Shown here piece by piece: positions 17,245 through 26,302 of a stretch of DNA of 64,000 nucleotides. Source of the DNA: an uncultured Clostridia bacterium (lineage in GTDB: Bacteria > Bacillota > Clostridia > Peptostreptococcales > Anaerovoracaceae); contig CALWPQ010000043.1 of NCBI GenBank assembly GCA_944383465.1, positions 1 through 64,000 on the forward strand, in the 5' to 3' direction. The notes below the pieces were generated by a model that searched no databases, was not told where the DNA came from, and was given only the letters and a program-made list of their open reading frames with translations. The number at the start of each line of letters is the position of its first letter. Within the stretch, counting starts at the first letter, position 1. The position numbers and the translations under genes were made by a program.

Positions 17245-18982
17245 TATTGTCACCTCCCATATTGTTCTGCGAATAATATATTTCGCGGTAAATATCGTTG
17301 TCTTTAAGGAGTTCTTCGTGCGTGCCCATACCGTCAATTTTGCCGCCGTCCATTACAATAATGAGATCGGCGCTATCAACAGATGATATACGCTGAGCAA
17401 TAATTATTTTAGTTGTACCCGGTATTTCTGTCCTGAAGGCATTTCTGATGAGAGCATCGGTTTTCGTGTCTACAGCCGAGGTAGAATCATCGAGAATGAG
17501 TATTTTCGGTTTTTTAAGAAGCGCACGCGCTATGCAGAGACGCTGCTTCTGACCGCCGGAGACGTTGTTGCCGCCCTGTTCGATATGCGTCTCGTATTTA
17601 TCCGGGAAGCTCTGAATAAATTCGTCGGCCTGTGCAAGCTTACAGATACGGACAAGTTCTTCGTCTGTTGCATCGGGGTTGCCCCATCTCAGGTTTTCGC
17701 TGATAGTGCCTGAGAAGAGCACGTTTTTCTGAAGGACAACGGCAACCTCGTTTCTGAGTACTTCAAGGTCGTAGTCGCGGACATCCCTGCCGCCGACCTT
17801 TACCGTACCTTCCGTCACATCGTAGAGACGGGATATGAGCTGAATAAGCGTTGTCTTACCGACACCTGTGCCGCCAATTATGCCTACAGTCATTCCGGAA
17901 TCTATATGAAGGTTTATATCCGTAAGCGCTGATTTTTCGGCTTTTTCCGAATATTTAAAGCTTACATTTTCAAAGTCAATGCTGCCGTCAGCAACTGACA
18001 TAACAGGATTTTCGGGATTGATTATCGTGCTTTCCTCTTCGAGGACTTCGACGATACGTTTGGCCGAGGCCGCTGACATTGTAATCATTACGAATATCAT
18101 CGAAAGCATCATCAGGCTCATGAGTACCTGCATAGAGTAAGTAATCATACTCGTCAGACTGCCGATATCGAGGTATGCGCCGCCGCTGCTGATTATGAGC
18201 TTTGCTGCAAAATAAGAAATAAGTATCATAGAAGTGTAGACGCAAAGCTGCATCAGAGGCGTATTAAACGCAAGTATGGATTCGGCGCGCGTAAAATCGC
18301 GTCTGAGCTGGTTTGAAGCTGAGGAAAATTTTTCAATTTCATAATCCTCGCGCACGAAGCTCTTAACAACGCGTATAGCTTTGACATTTTCCTGTACCGA
18401 TTCATTAAGATTGTCGTATTTTTTAAATACCGACTTAAAAAGAGGCATTACCTTTGCCATCATTATTATAAGACCGAAAAGCAATACCGGGATAATGCCG
18501 ACAAAGATCCACGCAAGCTTCTTACCCACAATTATGGACGCGGCAAAAGCAAAGATGAGCATAAGCGGACTTCGTACCGCTACACGAATAATCATCATAT
18601 ATGCCATCTGTACATTGCTCACATCTGTTGTAAGTCTCGAAACGAGAGACGCGGTTGAAATTTTATCTATGTTGGCAAAAGAAAACTGCTGTACCTTTTC
18701 AAAGAGGTCACGACGCAGATTTTTGGCGAAGCCCGCAGACGCGATGGCGCTGTAATGTCCTGAAAGAACGCCGAATAAAAGCGAAAACATTGCGAGGACT
18801 ATAAGCGCAAGCCCGTATTTTATGATGATATCCATACCGCAGCCGCGGCTAATGTTATTTATGAGCCCTGCGGTAAGAAGCGGTATGATACATTCAAAAA
18901 CAACCTCTCCTGCAACGAGAAGCGGAGAAAGAATACTAGCCTTTTTATATTCGCGTACAGATTTTAATAAGCGTTTTATCAT
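17237..18982 (-). CDS. Heterodimeric ABC exporter, subunit with degenerate catalytic site
   Basis: 581 residues: exporter membrane domain (about 1-310) plus NBD with Walker A GGTGVGKTT and signature VSGGQKQR. Walker B reads ILILDDSTSAVD, so the catalytic glutamate is replaced by aspartate. That is the known pattern of the non-hydrolysing site in heterodimeric exporters such as TM287/288, LmrCD and BmrCD. It follows the MarR gene by six bases and overlaps the partner subunit, giving the operon marR - degenerate subunit - canonical subunit. Confidence 0.92.
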   Translation of the reverse strand: MIKRLLKSVREYKKASILSPLLVAGEVVFECIIPLLTAGLINNISRGCGMDIIIKYGLALIVLAMFSLLFGVLSGHYSAIASAGFAKNLRRDLFEKVQQFSFANIDKISTASLVSRLTTDVSNVQMAYMMIIRVAVRSPLMLIFAFAASIIVGKKLAWIFVGIIPVLLFGLIIMMAKVMPLFKSVFKKYDNLNESVQENVKAIRVVKSFVREDYEIEKFSSASNQLRRDFTRAESILAFNTPLMQLCVYTSMILISYFAAKLIISSGGAYLDIGSLTSMITYSMQVLMSLMMLSMIFVMITMSAASAKRIVEVLEEESTIINPENPVMSVADGSIDFENVSFKYSEKAEKSALTDINLHIDSGMTVGIIGGTGVGKTTLIQLISRLYDVTEGTVKVGGRDVRDYDLEVLRNEVAVVLQKNVLFSGTISENLRWGNPDATDEELVRICKLAQADEFIQSFPDKYETHIEQGGNNVSGGQKQRLCIARALLKKPKILILDDSTSAVDTKTDALIRNAFRTEIPGTTKIIIAQRISSVDSADLIIVMDGGKIDGMGTHEELLKDNDIYREIYYSQNNMGGDNNE

Positions 18983-18988
18983 ATATTA

Positions 18989-19450
18989 TCATCCCCTCTT
19001 TATTTCAGATAAATAGTCTACACGTATATTGTCGGCTGCCCTCATTAAAAACAGATAAAATAGATTTGCTTCATCCTCGGTAAATCCTTTGAGCATTTTC
19101 TTCTCAAGCTCATCAAAGATCTGAAATGAATATGCGTGTGCTTCCTTCGCCTTCTGCGTAAGAATGACGCGTTTAAGGCGATGGTCGTTTTCGTCAGGAA
19201 CAAACTCTATGAAGCCGCTTTTTTCAAGCCTTTGAAGAATACCGGAAACTGTTGAATTCTTAAGTTTAAAGTGTTTTGCCAGCTCTTTTGCATGAACGGC
19301 AACACCTTTTTTTTCATTAAAAGAAATAAATCCAAGAAAAACTGACTGTGCATTCGTAAGCCCCTGAGTAGCCAGACTATGATTTATTGCCTGTTCAAAA
19401 GCAATGCTGAGATGCTTTATCTGCTGACCAAAATGAGGACCTGTGTCCAT
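18989..19450 (-). CDS. MarR family transcriptional regulator
   Basis: 153 residues with the MarR winged-helix core (AKELAKHFKLKNSTVSGILQRLEKSGFI, then the wing DENDHRLKRVILT) flanked by the dimerisation helices. First gene of the operon with the ABC exporter. MarR proteins in this position usually repress their own operon and let go when a drug or phenolic ligand binds. A near-perfect promoter and palindromic sequence lie just upstream. Spacing from the AAAGGGGG ribosome binding site to ATG is a little long (13 bases). Confidence 0.92.
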   Translation of the reverse strand: MDTGPHFGQQIKHLSIAFEQAINHSLATQGLTNAQSVFLGFISFNEKKGVAVHAKELAKHFKLKNSTVSGILQRLEKSGFIEFVPDENDHRLKRVILTQKAKEAHAYSFQIFDELEKKMLKGFTEDEANLFYLFLMRAADNIRVDYLSEIKRG

Positions 19451-19506
19451 AATAAAATTGTAACCCCCTTTAACAAAAATTAAGAACGGACTGCAAGCAG
19501 CGCCGC

Positions 19507-19559
19507 GACAAAATATGTAGCACGCTAACTATTATAGTAGCATAAAATTTATATGTCAA
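19507..19559 (-). promoter_or_regulatory. Consensus promoter and probable MarR operator
   Basis: On the minus strand TTGACA (19559-19554), exactly 17 bases, TATAAT (19536-19531): a perfect sigma-A promoter. Overlapping and just downstream of the -10 are the near-palindrome CTATAATAG and the palindrome TAGC-GT-GCTA, placed where a bound MarR dimer would block transcription. Confidence 0.75.
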
Positions 19560-19903
19560 TAGGGTAAAAGTGAAAAATATGTGAAAAATACCCCGATTTT
19601 TTAAAGAAACGCTCTTTATTTCAACAAGGTTTGTAGTCTGTTAAAAGCAACTGAAATACATATGCTTTTACTAAAAATTTAAACTTACTGAATAAAAAGT
19701 AAATAGACTCTGTCAAAGCAGAGAATTACAATGATATCAAAGAGCTCTTATAAAAAGAGTTTGTATTTATGCGAAAGAAATTATTCAAGTTAAATGAAAT
19801 AACGCTTTTCTTTTAATGCATCATAATGACTTGAAGCGGACTGGTGTTTTTCAGGAGCTGTTTTAAGAAGCAGGATATATGCTTAATCAATAAGGAGACA
19901 TAT
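19560..19903. other. Gene-free stretch upstream of the hydrolase remnant
   Basis: AT-rich. It contains a small imperfect hairpin around 19738-19762 (AGAGCTCTT region) and nothing else I can assign. No confident promoter for the following genes was found. Confidence 0.4.
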
Positions 19904-20323
19904 ATGGAAGAGAAAAGTTATATTGAATTCGGCTCGACACTTTACAGGGGTTTTATCAGCGACAATCTTTATCACGACAAGAATCTCGGAGAAGTTCATT
20001 TCAGTTCATATATTCCGAAAAGCTATGATGGAAGTAAACCTTACGCGCTGTTTATAACCATTCCCGGCTGGGATGGTTGGCTTTTTTGGGGAGCAGGGGC
20101 AAATCTTGAGTTTCAGGATTTTGGCATTGAAGCCCAGAAATATAACAGCGAAATGCTTGTGCTTTCACTTCAGTTCAACGCATGCGATGAGCTCACAGCA
20201 AAGCAGACAGTAGCAATTACGGAATATTTCCTCGACAGAGGCTGCAAGCGTTACGATCAGCATGGCGGCGGTATGTCATTTGCGCATGATGAGGAAATTA
20301 TGGGCTGGCTTTTTGCTCATTGA
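19904..20323 (+). pseudogene. Alpha/beta-hydrolase, internally deleted
   Basis: 139 residues from ATG 19904 (AAGGAGACATAT upstream). The first about 112 residues look like the N-terminus of a clostridial esterase/PHB-depolymerase-like alpha/beta hydrolase (FSSYIPKSYDG, then FITIPGWDGWLFWGAG). The last about 25 (YDQHGGGMSFAHDEEIMGWLF) look like its extreme C-terminus carrying the catalytic histidine. The central part that should hold the nucleophile elbow G-x-S-x-G and the acidic residue is absent, and the two ends join in frame. The family is normally well over 200 residues. I read it as an in-frame deletion product that cannot hydrolyse anything; it may still be translated. Confidence 0.55.
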
Positions 20324-20362
20324 TTAGATATCGTTGATATAATAATAAATGGAGGATATAAT

Positions 20363-21514
20363 ATGTTTTATGATTTTAATTTAAACCATCCGGTCAATAT
20401 TCATTTTGGAAAAGGTGCTTTAAACTATCTTGCTGACGAAATTAAAGTAGCCGGCAATAAAGCAATGCTCGTATATGGCGGCGGCTCAATCAAGAAAACC
20501 GGTGTATATGACAAAATCACAGGTGTTCTTAAGGAAGCAGGCATCGAATGGGTAGATTTCGGCGGCTGCGTCAAGCCTTGGTACGCAGATATCTTAAAGG
20601 CTGTAGATATCTGCAAGAAGGAAGGTGTTGACTGTGTTATCGGTATCGGCGGTTCAACTTGTATGGACATGGCGAAGGTCATCGCTGCGGGCGCCGCTAA
20701 CGACGGCGATCTCTGGGAATACATTAAAGGCGCTCCAAGAGCAAATAAAGGACTTCGCATCGGCGCTATTCCTACATATCCTTCCGGCGGTTCAGAAACA
20801 AGCCGCGGCGCTGTAGTTGATGATCAGGAAACCGGCGGAAACGGTACAATGTACGGCGTTATTCCTGATTTTTCAATCATCAATCCGGAATACGCGTATA
20901 CTCTCGATGCAAAGAATACTGCATACGGTGCTGTAATCGCATTTATGCAGATCAGTCTTAACTATTTCACGGGAGACAGCCCTATCTCAGAAAGACTTAT
21001 CGAAGGGCTTCTTGATACAATTAGAGACAGCGTCAAGGTTTCGATTGAGAAGCCGGAGGATTATCAGGCAAGAGCAAACCAGGCGCTCGCTTCAATTTAC
21101 GGCACCAATGTAATGCCTTCGCTCGGCAAGTCGCGCGAGTGGGTTTACAATGTATATGACTATATCGGAATTATAAGAAGACAGCTCGGCATCTCATATC
21201 GTGAGACTTTTTCAATCATATTCCCTTACTGGCTCAAAGCAGAAGCTAAATATCACGGTGATGAGATTAAGAATTACATGGTAAAAATCTGGGGCGTGGA
21301 CGCAAATCTTTCTGAGGAAGAAGCTGTGGATGAGGGCTCAAAGAAGATTATCGAATTTTATGAAAGCATCGGACTTCCGATGAAGTACAACCTCGTTGCA
21401 AAGACAATGCCTTCAAAAGAACAGCTAATCAAGGCTACAGAAGCTGAATACTATGATGGCATGATGCCGATGAATGAAATCGTACAATTATTTGAAGCAT
21501 GCATGGAGCTCTAA
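20363..21514 (+). CDS. Iron-containing alcohol dehydrogenase homologue lacking metal ligands
   Basis: 383 residues, full length for group III (iron) alcohol dehydrogenases of the YqhD/BdhA type. It has the nucleotide-binding loops YGGGSIKKTGVYD and GIGGSTCMDMAK and a C-terminal helical domain. In the family, iron or zinc is held by Asp and His in a D-A-F-x-H motif and by two later histidines about 14 residues apart. Here the first motif reads I192-A-F-M-Q196, and the later positions fall at about Y265 and Y279 (SYRETFSIIFP replacing the usual AHGxGLAxxFP). All four ligands appear changed, so a classical dehydrogenase activity is doubtful. GGAGG precedes the ATG. Its neighbour is the deleted hydrolase at 19904. 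Confidence 0.82.
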   Translation: MFYDFNLNHPVNIHFGKGALNYLADEIKVAGNKAMLVYGGGSIKKTGVYDKITGVLKEAGIEWVDFGGCVKPWYADILKAVDICKKEGVDCVIGIGGSTCMDMAKVIAAGAANDGDLWEYIKGAPRANKGLRIGAIPTYPSGGSETSRGAVVDDQETGGNGTMYGVIPDFSIINPEYAYTLDAKNTAYGAVIAFMQISLNYFTGDSPISERLIEGLLDTIRDSVKVSIEKPEDYQARANQALASIYGTNVMPSLGKSREWVYNVYDYIGIIRRQLGISYRETFSIIFPYWLKAEAKYHGDEIKNYMVKIWGVDANLSEEEAVDEGSKKIIEFYESIGLPMKYNLVAKTMPSKEQLIKATEAEYYDGMMPMNEIVQLFEACMEL

Positions 21515-21872
21515 TAGTAAAATTCTATGTATTATTGCGAATACAGCTTTTTTGATGCGGCCTGCTGATACATTTTCGGTGAGCTGCAGCAAGCTGTTAT
21601 GACAGCAAAACGCATTTTGAAAACAACAAAAAGGCACTTTTGTAAAATTATGCATTATGCATATTACGATTGCAGAAGCTATGGATTATGGCGCAGTATA
21701 AAAAAGCCCGTCTGTTTTTAAAACAGACGGGCTTCTTTGCATGTATGAAGAACATTTGCCATTGTTGCTTTTCCTGTAAATTGAACTGAGAAGTATGACA
21801 AAATGCGTAGATTCTACTTTGCTTTGAAAAAGCCGTTTTGCGATTGTATTAAAGCTGAAAGTACAAGGGAGT
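21515..21872. other. Gene-free stretch between convergent genes
   Basis: Holds one strong terminator (21704-21734). I see no ORF, promoter or repeat worth naming in the rest. Confidence 0.5.
21704..21734. terminator. Rho-independent terminator after the ADH-like gene
   Basis: Perfect stem AAGCCCGTCTGTTTT / AAAACAGACGGGCTT with a one-base loop region, followed by CTTTG. It probably serves the plus-strand ADH-like gene and the minus-strand MacB-like gene. Confidence 0.85.
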
Positions 21873-23084
21873 TTATTCGTACCTAAGTGCTTCAATAGGA
21901 TCGAGCCTTGCGGCCTTTCTTGCCGGAAAGAAACCGAAGCAGAGACCGACGCCTGCGGAAAACGCAACGGCGAGCAATATACTCTGCATGTTGAGAGCAA
22001 GAGGCGTACCGGCAACGGAAGTGCCGAGCGCCGCAACACCGATGCCGAGCGCTGTACCGATAATACCGCCGATGACTGCAAGGATCATCGCTTCTATCAG
22101 GAACTGTGTAAGTATATCCTTTGTGCGCGCGCCGAGAGATTTTCTGATGCCAATTTCGCGCGTTCTTTCCGTAACAGATACGAGCATTATGTTCATAATA
22201 CCGATACCGCCTACGAGAAGCGAGATAGCGGCGATGGCGCCGATTGCGAGTGACAGGTAACCGAGCACCTGGTTGATGGCAACGAGCTGGTCTTCTGCGG
22301 ACTGATAAATGTAAGTGTCCTCATCAAGCCTTTTTATACGTTCAAGATAGCGGCATATTGTCTCTGCTGTCTGCGCGACATCCTTATCTTCATCTACATA
22401 AAGTTCAAGATTATCAAAGTATTCATCACTTCGCATCATAGACGAATACGGTACATAGCAGGTGTATCTTGTACTTGTATCGAGGCTATTAAATATTGAA
22501 GGCGGTATGTCGTATACGCCGACGATAGTAAAGTCGGTGGAGCTTCCGAAAGCTTCAGCCGGAAGTGTTTCACCTACTGCGTTTTCCTTGCCGTACAGCC
22601 TCTTCGCCGCTTCTATCGGAATGACAATGCTGTTAAGAGAGCCTTCCACATCTCTTTCGTTTACCATACGGCCGTAAACGATCTGAATTTGCGTGGCAAA
22701 TTCGTTGTAATGAGCGTTTACACCCATCATCGACAGGGTCGCATCCGTTCTTCCTACCTGCGTTTCACAGCTGCTGTAGGCATAAGGCGCTGCGTATTTT
22801 ATATCGTTTGGAAATCTTTCCTCTAAAGCTTCTATATCATCCATCGTAAACATCATATCGCTTGTCATAGTATCGAGAGTGTACCAGTTAGGCATAAGGT
22901 ATACGTAACCCGCGCCGACGCCGTTAAACTGTTCCTCAACAGCTTTCTGCGCGCTTGCTCCTATCGAAGAAATAGCAATAACGGAGCTGATGCCTATAAT
23001 TATGCCGAGCATTGTGAGAAAGGATCTCATTTTATTTATTTTTATCGCGTTTACAGCGAGCTTGATATTTTCTATAAGAAGCAT
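21873..23084 (-). CDS. MacB/YknZ-type ABC transporter permease (FtsX domain)
   Basis: 403 residues. An N-terminal membrane helix (MRSFLTMLGIIIGISSVIAISSIG) is followed by an extracytoplasmic MacB periplasmic core (about 45-270) and three C-terminal helices with the typical GGIGIMNIMLVSVTERTREIGIRKSLGA sequence. Works with the ATPase at 23072 and the adaptor at 23877. AAAGGAGGTATATAA precedes the ATG, which overlaps the ATPase stop by 13 bases. In Gram-positive bacteria such trios export antimicrobial peptides or toxins rather than building TolC channels. Confidence 0.92.
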   Translation of the reverse strand: MLLIENIKLAVNAIKINKMRSFLTMLGIIIGISSVIAISSIGASAQKAVEEQFNGVGAGYVYLMPNWYTLDTMTSDMMFTMDDIEALEERFPNDIKYAAPYAYSSCETQVGRTDATLSMMGVNAHYNEFATQIQIVYGRMVNERDVEGSLNSIVIPIEAAKRLYGKENAVGETLPAEAFGSSTDFTIVGVYDIPPSIFNSLDTSTRYTCYVPYSSMMRSDEYFDNLELYVDEDKDVAQTAETICRYLERIKRLDEDTYIYQSAEDQLVAINQVLGYLSLAIGAIAAISLLVGGIGIMNIMLVSVTERTREIGIRKSLGARTKDILTQFLIEAMILAVIGGIIGTALGIGVAALGTSVAGTPLALNMQSILLAVAFSAGVGLCFGFFPARKAARLDPIEALRYE

Positions 23085-23857
23085 TTATATACCTCCTTTC
23101 CGGAGGATCTGCCTTTTTCGGTGAGCTTATCCTCTATGATTTGACCGTCTTTAAAAACAACGACGCGGTCTGTAAATTCGGCTATATCGGGCTCATGCGT
23201 TACGATAATAACGGTATTGCCTTTTTCGCGGTTAAGCTGTGTAAATATCTCCATGATTTCGACAGATGAACGCGAATCGAGATTTCCCGTAGGTTCGTCT
23301 GCAAGAATTATAGGAGGGTCGTTTGCGAGTGCGCGGGCTATGGCTACGCGCTGCCGCTGTCCGCCTGAAAGCTCATTTGGCATATGTTCGTATCGTTCTC
23401 CGAGACCTACGCTTTCGAGAAGTTCAAGAGCACGGGCGCGGCGTTTATCCGCTGCTACTTTGCCGTAGACCATAGGCAGCTCTACATTTTTAAGCGCTGA
23501 TGTACGCGGTATAAGGTTAAATGACTGAAAGACAAAGCCGATCTGCTGATTTCTGATGTACGAAAGCTCGTCGTCCGACTTTTCTCTTATATCAATGCCT
23601 GTGAGTCTGTACTCACCCTCTGTTGGTTTATCGAGACAGCCGAGTATATTCATAAGCGTGGACTTTCCTGAGCCGGAGGTACCCATAATAGCGACAAATT
23701 CACTCTGCCTTATAGTCAGATTGATACCTTTAAGCGCCTGTACTTCAATGGCTCCGTTAGCGTAAGTTTTTATCAGATTTTTTACGCCTATTACTTCGGG
23801 ATACTTTTCAGTATTTTCAGAGCCGGCATTTATGTTTTCGTTTATTATTTCACTCAT
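23072..23857 (-). CDS. MacB/YknY-type ABC transporter ATP-binding protein
   Basis: 261 residues: Walker A GTSGSGKST, Q-loop FVFQSFNLIPR, signature LSGGQRQRVAIARAL, Walker B PPIILADEPTGNLD, H-loop VTHE. These are hallmarks of the MacB/LolD ATPase group. An N-terminal extension of about 25 residues is poorly conserved. Middle gene of the adaptor-ATPase-permease operon; GGGAGG lies seven bases before the ATG. Confidence 0.95.
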   Translation of the reverse strand: MSEIINENINAGSENTEKYPEVIGVKNLIKTYANGAIEVQALKGINLTIRQSEFVAIMGTSGSGKSTLMNILGCLDKPTEGEYRLTGIDIREKSDDELSYIRNQQIGFVFQSFNLIPRTSALKNVELPMVYGKVAADKRRARALELLESVGLGERYEHMPNELSGGQRQRVAIARALANDPPIILADEPTGNLDSRSSVEIMEIFTQLNREKGNTVIIVTHEPDIAEFTDRVVVFKDGQIIEDKLTEKGRSSGKEVYKCFL

Positions 23858-23876
23858 TGGAAAACCTCCCGCGCTG

Positions 23877-24983
23877 TTACATTACGGTAACGGCCATTCC
23901 GTCGGCAAGCTCATATGACGGTGCAAGCACTATACGGGCACCTTCTGTTAAGAGAGCGCTGCCGCTTTCATCCGCCGCGGAAATTTCGGTATCAAAATCA
24001 CCCTCAAGACCGATATTTACAGGAACCTTAGTGAGAGTGTCATTTTCGGAGATAATAAATACGGATGTTTCTCCTGTTGACGGATCTTCAAAGACTGCGT
24101 CAATTGGAACTGTAAGCACATCTGCCACTTCATCAATTAAAATTGTGGCTTTGGCGGTAACGCCCGCGATGAGATTGCTTTCACCTTTGTCTATGTCGAT
24201 AACAACAGGGATAACCATTTCGGAGCCGCCTGCGTCGCGTGCTTCGCCGGTTGGCGAAATGTGAGAAACGACGCCCGTTACAGAAACATCTCCGAGAACT
24301 TCCGCAGTAATAGTTGCGCTCTGTCCGACTTTGATTTTTCCAATATCGTATTCGCTTACTTTTACTTTCATCTGCAGATTGTCGAGATTTTCGATTACGA
24401 AAAGAGGCTCGCTGCTGCCGCCGGAGCCGCCGTTTGCAAGCTTGCCGACTGTAGCGTTTACTCTTGTTACCGTTCCTGCAATAGGGCTTGTGACGTTGGC
24501 ATTTTCCGTAATGTTAAACGAGCTCAGAGTAAGAGCGCTTGTATCATATGCAGCTTTTGCTTCCAGATAATCTGACTGAGAAAGCGCGCCTTCTTCGTAA
24601 AGCGTTTTTGAATTATCATAATTTCTCTTTGCTTCATCGTAAGAGATTTTGGCTTTGTTGTATTCGTCTGTGAGATCATCAGCATCGAGTCTGGCAAGAA
24701 TCTGGCCTTCCTGCACGACATCGCCCTCCTTTACGGTGACGCTGTTTATTCTGTAGTTTGCGGCAGAAAAAACATTAGCCGAATCAGAGCCCTCAACAGT
24801 ACTTTTTATTGAGATCGTCTGAGATAAGTTGCCGCGTGAGACAGTACCGGCGGATACGAGCACACCCTGAGACGCGTCGCTTTTCGGTTTTATGAAGCTG
24901 ACAATAATGCAAATGACAACTATACCGCCGATGATAATTAAAGTTTTCTTCTTTTTAGATACATTTTTTAACGGATTCTTCAT
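23877..24983 (-). CDS. Efflux membrane fusion protein (MacA/YknX-like adaptor)
   Basis: 368 residues with an N-terminal signal-anchor helix (about 11-30). A split barrel-sandwich hybrid/lipoyl domain (VTVKEGDVVQEGQILARLDADDLTDEYN and later NVTSPIAGTVTRVNATVGK) encloses a coiled-coil hairpin of about 60 residues, followed by a beta-barrel domain. It couples the MacB-like permease to substrate outside the membrane. First gene of the operon, preceded by AAGGGAGTAAAG. Confidence 0.92.
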   Translation of the reverse strand: MKNPLKNVSKKKKTLIIIGGIVVICIIVSFIKPKSDASQGVLVSAGTVSRGNLSQTISIKSTVEGSDSANVFSAANYRINSVTVKEGDVVQEGQILARLDADDLTDEYNKAKISYDEAKRNYDNSKTLYEEGALSQSDYLEAKAAYDTSALTLSSFNITENANVTSPIAGTVTRVNATVGKLANGGSGGSSEPLFVIENLDNLQMKVKVSEYDIGKIKVGQSATITAEVLGDVSVTGVVSHISPTGEARDAGGSEMVIPVVIDIDKGESNLIAGVTAKATILIDEVADVLTVPIDAVFEDPSTGETSVFIISENDTLTKVPVNIGLEGDFDTEISAADESGSALLTEGARIVLAPSYELADGMAVTVM

Positions 24984-25252
24984 TATATCTTTACTCCCTT
25001 TAATATTATTTTGTATGAAGCCAAAGCGAAAAAGTAAAACTCCGCTTATTTTTCAATCAATATTATACAGGGCAAAGTAGTAAAAATATATGAATTCTTT
25101 ATTAACAATTTATTAAAAAATGGAAGTTTTGGCGAAAATTCAATGAGAAAATAGAAAAACAATAGGAAATGTGTTAATATTAAAAGATAGAAATACAAAA
25201 TGCAGCTGCTGAAAGTGTAAAACACGAACAAAGCTGTGAGAAAGAGGAAAAA

Positions 25253-26245
25253 GTGTACGAACTTATTCGGGTGGGAAAAAGTACATATTATATAAACTGT
25301 CCGGCTAAAATGGGATTTTATGTTGATGACGGCGGAGCTTATCTTATCGACAGCGGAAATGATAAGGATGCCGGCAGGAAAATTGACAAACATCTTAAAG
25401 AGCAGGGCTGGAAGCTTAAAATGATTATAAATACGCATTCAAATGCTGACCATATAGGCGGAAACAAGGTGCTTGCGGAAAGATGGGGCTGTCCCGTTTT
25501 TGGGAAGGGTATTGAAGCGGTGTTTACTGAGTATCCCTTGCTCGAATCTTCGTTTTTGTTTGGAGCGTATCCGCCGAAAGAGCTGCGCAACAAATTTCTG
25601 ATGGCGCAGGCAAGCAGCGCGTTCAATATGATGGCCAAAGGATGTGATACGTCTGCGGGAGATGGCGGAAGAAAAGGCAGAGGCGGAAAGACGCTGATTG
25701 ATGCAGGCGCACCGAGGATAATCGCATCTGAGGAGTTTACGGATGAATTTAGGTCTTTGCTTCCCGCAGGGATGGAGTTTGTAAATCTTCCCGGACATTT
25801 TTTCGATATGGTAGGAATAAAAACACCGGATGATGTGTGGTTTATGGCCGATTGTGTTTCAAGTAAAAATATTATGGAAAAATACCACATATCGTTTATT
25901 TATGATATACGAAGATATTTGGAAACGCTGGGTTTTATTGAAAAGCTTAACGGAAAACTGTTTGTTCCTGCACATACGGAGCCGCAGGAAACTATGAAGA
26001 TGCTGGCAGAATTAAATCGCGATAAGGTAAATGAAATATGCAAACTTATATGTGAATTTTGCTGTGAACCTGTGCATTTTGAAAAACTGTTGGCGATGAT
26101 TTTTGCACATTATGATTTGGTGATGGATTTTAATCAGTATGTACTTGTAGGGAGCACGGTAAAATCATACCTTGCATATCTTGCGGAAGAGGGCAGGGTT
26201 GAAGCATTTTTTGAGAATAATATGCTTAAATGGAAGAGCAGATAG
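25253..26245 (+). CDS. Metallo-beta-lactamase fold hydrolase
   Basis: 330 residues from a GTG start (AGAGG five bases upstream). The metal motif reads H62-S-N64-A-D66-H67, i.e. the usual HxHxDH with asparagine at the second position, a variant seen in one clostridial subfamily. Later histidines (LPGHFFDMVG, PAHTE) complete the site. The C-terminal about 80 residues are helical and look like a winged-helix or dimerisation segment. Substrate unknown. Not obviously in an operon with its neighbours. Confidence 0.83.
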   Translation: MYELIRVGKSTYYINCPAKMGFYVDDGGAYLIDSGNDKDAGRKIDKHLKEQGWKLKMIINTHSNADHIGGNKVLAERWGCPVFGKGIEAVFTEYPLLESSFLFGAYPPKELRNKFLMAQASSAFNMMAKGCDTSAGDGGRKGRGGKTLIDAGAPRIIASEEFTDEFRSLLPAGMEFVNLPGHFFDMVGIKTPDDVWFMADCVSSKNIMEKYHISFIYDIRRYLETLGFIEKLNGKLFVPAHTEPQETMKMLAELNRDKVNEICKLICEFCCEPVHFEKLLAMIFAHYDLVMDFNQYVLVGSTVKSYLAYLAEEGRVEAFFENNMLKWKSR

Positions 26246-26302
26246 AGAAGAAAAAAAAGATAAGAAGAAAGGGGCTTTGCTTGGAGAAAAGCTGAAGTAG
26301 AA

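Noticed and set aside
19681..19705. TTACT...AGTAA arms resembling the MFS operator
   Set aside because: Spacing is 8 bases instead of 3 and no transporter of that family is nearby.
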